From CAZWBR01 sp964404205 (lineage in GTDB: Bacteria > Bacteroidota > Bacteroidia > Bacteroidales > Prolixibacteraceae): 64,000 nucleotides of DNA. The translations under genes and the position numbers were made by a program. Each line of letters opens with the position of its first letter. Within the stretch, counting starts at the first letter, position 1. This document shows, piece by piece, positions 63,139 through 64,000 of this stretch. The stretch covers positions 11,344-75,343 of the forward strand of contig CAYOJD010000002.1 in assembly GCA_964404205.1 (NCBI GenBank), written 5' to 3'. The notes below the pieces were generated by a model, which was not told the origin of the DNA, searched no databases, and saw nothing but the letters and a program-made list of their open reading frames with translations.

Positions 63139-63882
63139 TTAGTCGGCCGTAATCGGTGAAGTGTTCGGAACAGCCCAAATAACTGCATCGCCTGAATTAT
63201 TACCGGTATTGTTCTCGGGAGTATTATAAAAATCCTTCGCATTAGAAATACCAAAAGCAATCGTATCCTCATCGGCAATAACCGAGTTCACGACAACGGT
63301 TACCGTGAACGATGCCACGCCTGAAGGAATAGTTACACCTGCAGCACCCGTAATTGAAGTTGCTGTAATACCGCCGCTAAATGCAACAGAAGCAATATGG
63401 TCGCCGGTAAGTGTATAATCGAAAGTTGAAGCTTTGGCGGTATTACCGGCAACGGCGACATTAAATACTACTGTTGTAGGATTTGGATTGGCCGCATTTG
63501 GTGCTATGGTCGCACAGAAATCAGACGGTGCAGTTACAGCAAGGTCGAACAAGTTGGCAGTAACGGTAACACCGATTGTCCTTTCGGTAAAACAGGAATT
63601 GCTACTGGTCTCCCTAAAGGTTACCGTGTAAGTTCCGGCCGTTTTCCATAGAATGGTTGCAGCAGCAGTAGTCCCATTGGTGATGGTATAGTCGGTAGCT
63701 GTCCCTCCTGTAACGGTCCAGCTCAACGTGTTGCCGCCACTTTGTGGAGTAGCCGTATAGGTGTGCGTCGAGTTTACATAGGGAGAAGCACCACCCTGTG
63801 CCATAGCCCCTGCACCAATCAATAGAAACGCCGTAAAAGCGAAGAGTCTTAAAGCTAAATTTTTCATAGTCCAATTTTTCAT
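63139..63882 (-). CDS. Secreted protein with PKD-like N-terminal module
   Basis: This 247-residue exported protein (signal peptide NLALRLFAFTAFLLIGAGAMAQ; start at the first ATG 63882 or the second, five codons later) shares the N-terminal module of its neighbours: YVNSTHTYTATPQSGGN, then TILWKTAGTYTVTFRET and CFTERTIGVTV. The last residues are VIWAVPNTSPITAD, similar to the partial protein at the window edge. The function is unknown. Confidence 0.7.
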   Translation of the reverse strand: MKNWTMKNLALRLFAFTAFLLIGAGAMAQGGASPYVNSTHTYTATPQSGGNTLSWTVTGGTATDYTITNGTTAAATILWKTAGTYTVTFRETSSNSCFTERTIGVTVTANLFDLAVTAPSDFCATIAPNAANPNPTTVVFNVAVAGNTAKASTFDYTLTGDHIASVAFSGGITATSITGAAGVTIPSGVASFTVTVVVNSVIADEDTIAFGISNAKDFYNTPENNTGNNSGDAVIWAVPNTSPITAD

Positions 63883-63930
63883 GTTGTTAAATACTTGTTT
63901 TATCTGTTTTTATATCTCTTTACTCGTTGT

Positions 63931-64000
63931 TTAATCCGGAATAATAGGGCCGGGATTGGGTAATGGATGAACCGTTACCATTGAACTACCGGTTAATGGG
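63931..64000 (-). CDS. C-terminal end of a further secreted protein (truncated by the window)
   Basis: In the frame ending at TAA 63931 the final residues read SSMVTVHPLPNPGPIIPD. This ending resembles that of the adjacent protein (VPNTSPITAD), suggesting another member of the same family. Only about 22 residues are visible. Confidence 0.5.
   Translation of the reverse strand, partial: PLTGSSMVTVHPLPNPGPIIPD

Overview
The window reads as a chromosomal segment of a Bacteroidota bacterium, most likely an anaerobic or facultative Bacteroidales-like lineage. Supporting signs are the long-form IspG, GldA, a PorP/SprF protein beside a surface protein with a gliding-motility (CHU_C, type B) C-terminal sorting domain, a TonB-receptor-like barrel with a carboxypeptidase-regulatory N-terminus, a DPE2-like 4-alpha-glucanotransferase, and several matches to the Bacteroidota -7 promoter element TAnnTTTG. 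There is no rRNA, CRISPR array, insertion sequence or prophage. Two runs of N (26671-26680 and 42591-42690) are assembly gaps.

Layout. 0.2-9.6 kb is core metabolism: sucCD, two HAD phosphatases, a DUF1848 protein, ispG, gldA, and metK behind a SAM-II riboswitch. 9.6-21 kb mixes comF, ubiX, an outer-membrane barrel, a zinc-less sirtuin, an XRE-cupin regulator with an acyl-CoA ligase, a lipoprotein, a methyltransferase with a structured leader, and a Tat-exported aldo/keto reductase; it ends in a 590-bp gene-free stretch that appears to hold a rod-like structured RNA. 21-32 kb carries a CNNM/CBS membrane protein, gltX, an AsmA/DUF748 protein, aqpZ, gcvH, tsaE with an alanine-dehydrogenase-like protein, and a cytoplasmic pullulanase. 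32-42 kb has a LytTR two-component operon with a LiaF-like membrane protein, malQ, a MATE exporter, a PMT-like glycosyltransferase and a secreted GH30 glycosidase. 43-49 kb has glnS, folB, tRNA-Cys, a tight AT-rich five-gene operon (DUF134, two NifX-like proteins, DUF1847, an MBL hydrolase) led by a 22-bp perfect palindrome, and kbl. 49-56 kb has an orphan HlyD-type adaptor, a large TPR protein, and ppk1 overlapping a HEAT-like gene. 56-64 kb is surface and secretion: a large secreted protein with a degenerate transglutaminase-like segment, PorP/SprF, a type B sorted protein, and a run of small secreted proteins that share an N-terminal module.

The less-explored items are the DUF134/NifX/DUF1847/MBL operon with its palindromic operator, the candidate RNA at about 20.93-21.15 kb, the switching geometry around the SAM-II riboswitch, the alanine-dehydrogenase homologue lacking two catalytic residues, and the T9SS-linked family of secreted proteins at the right end.
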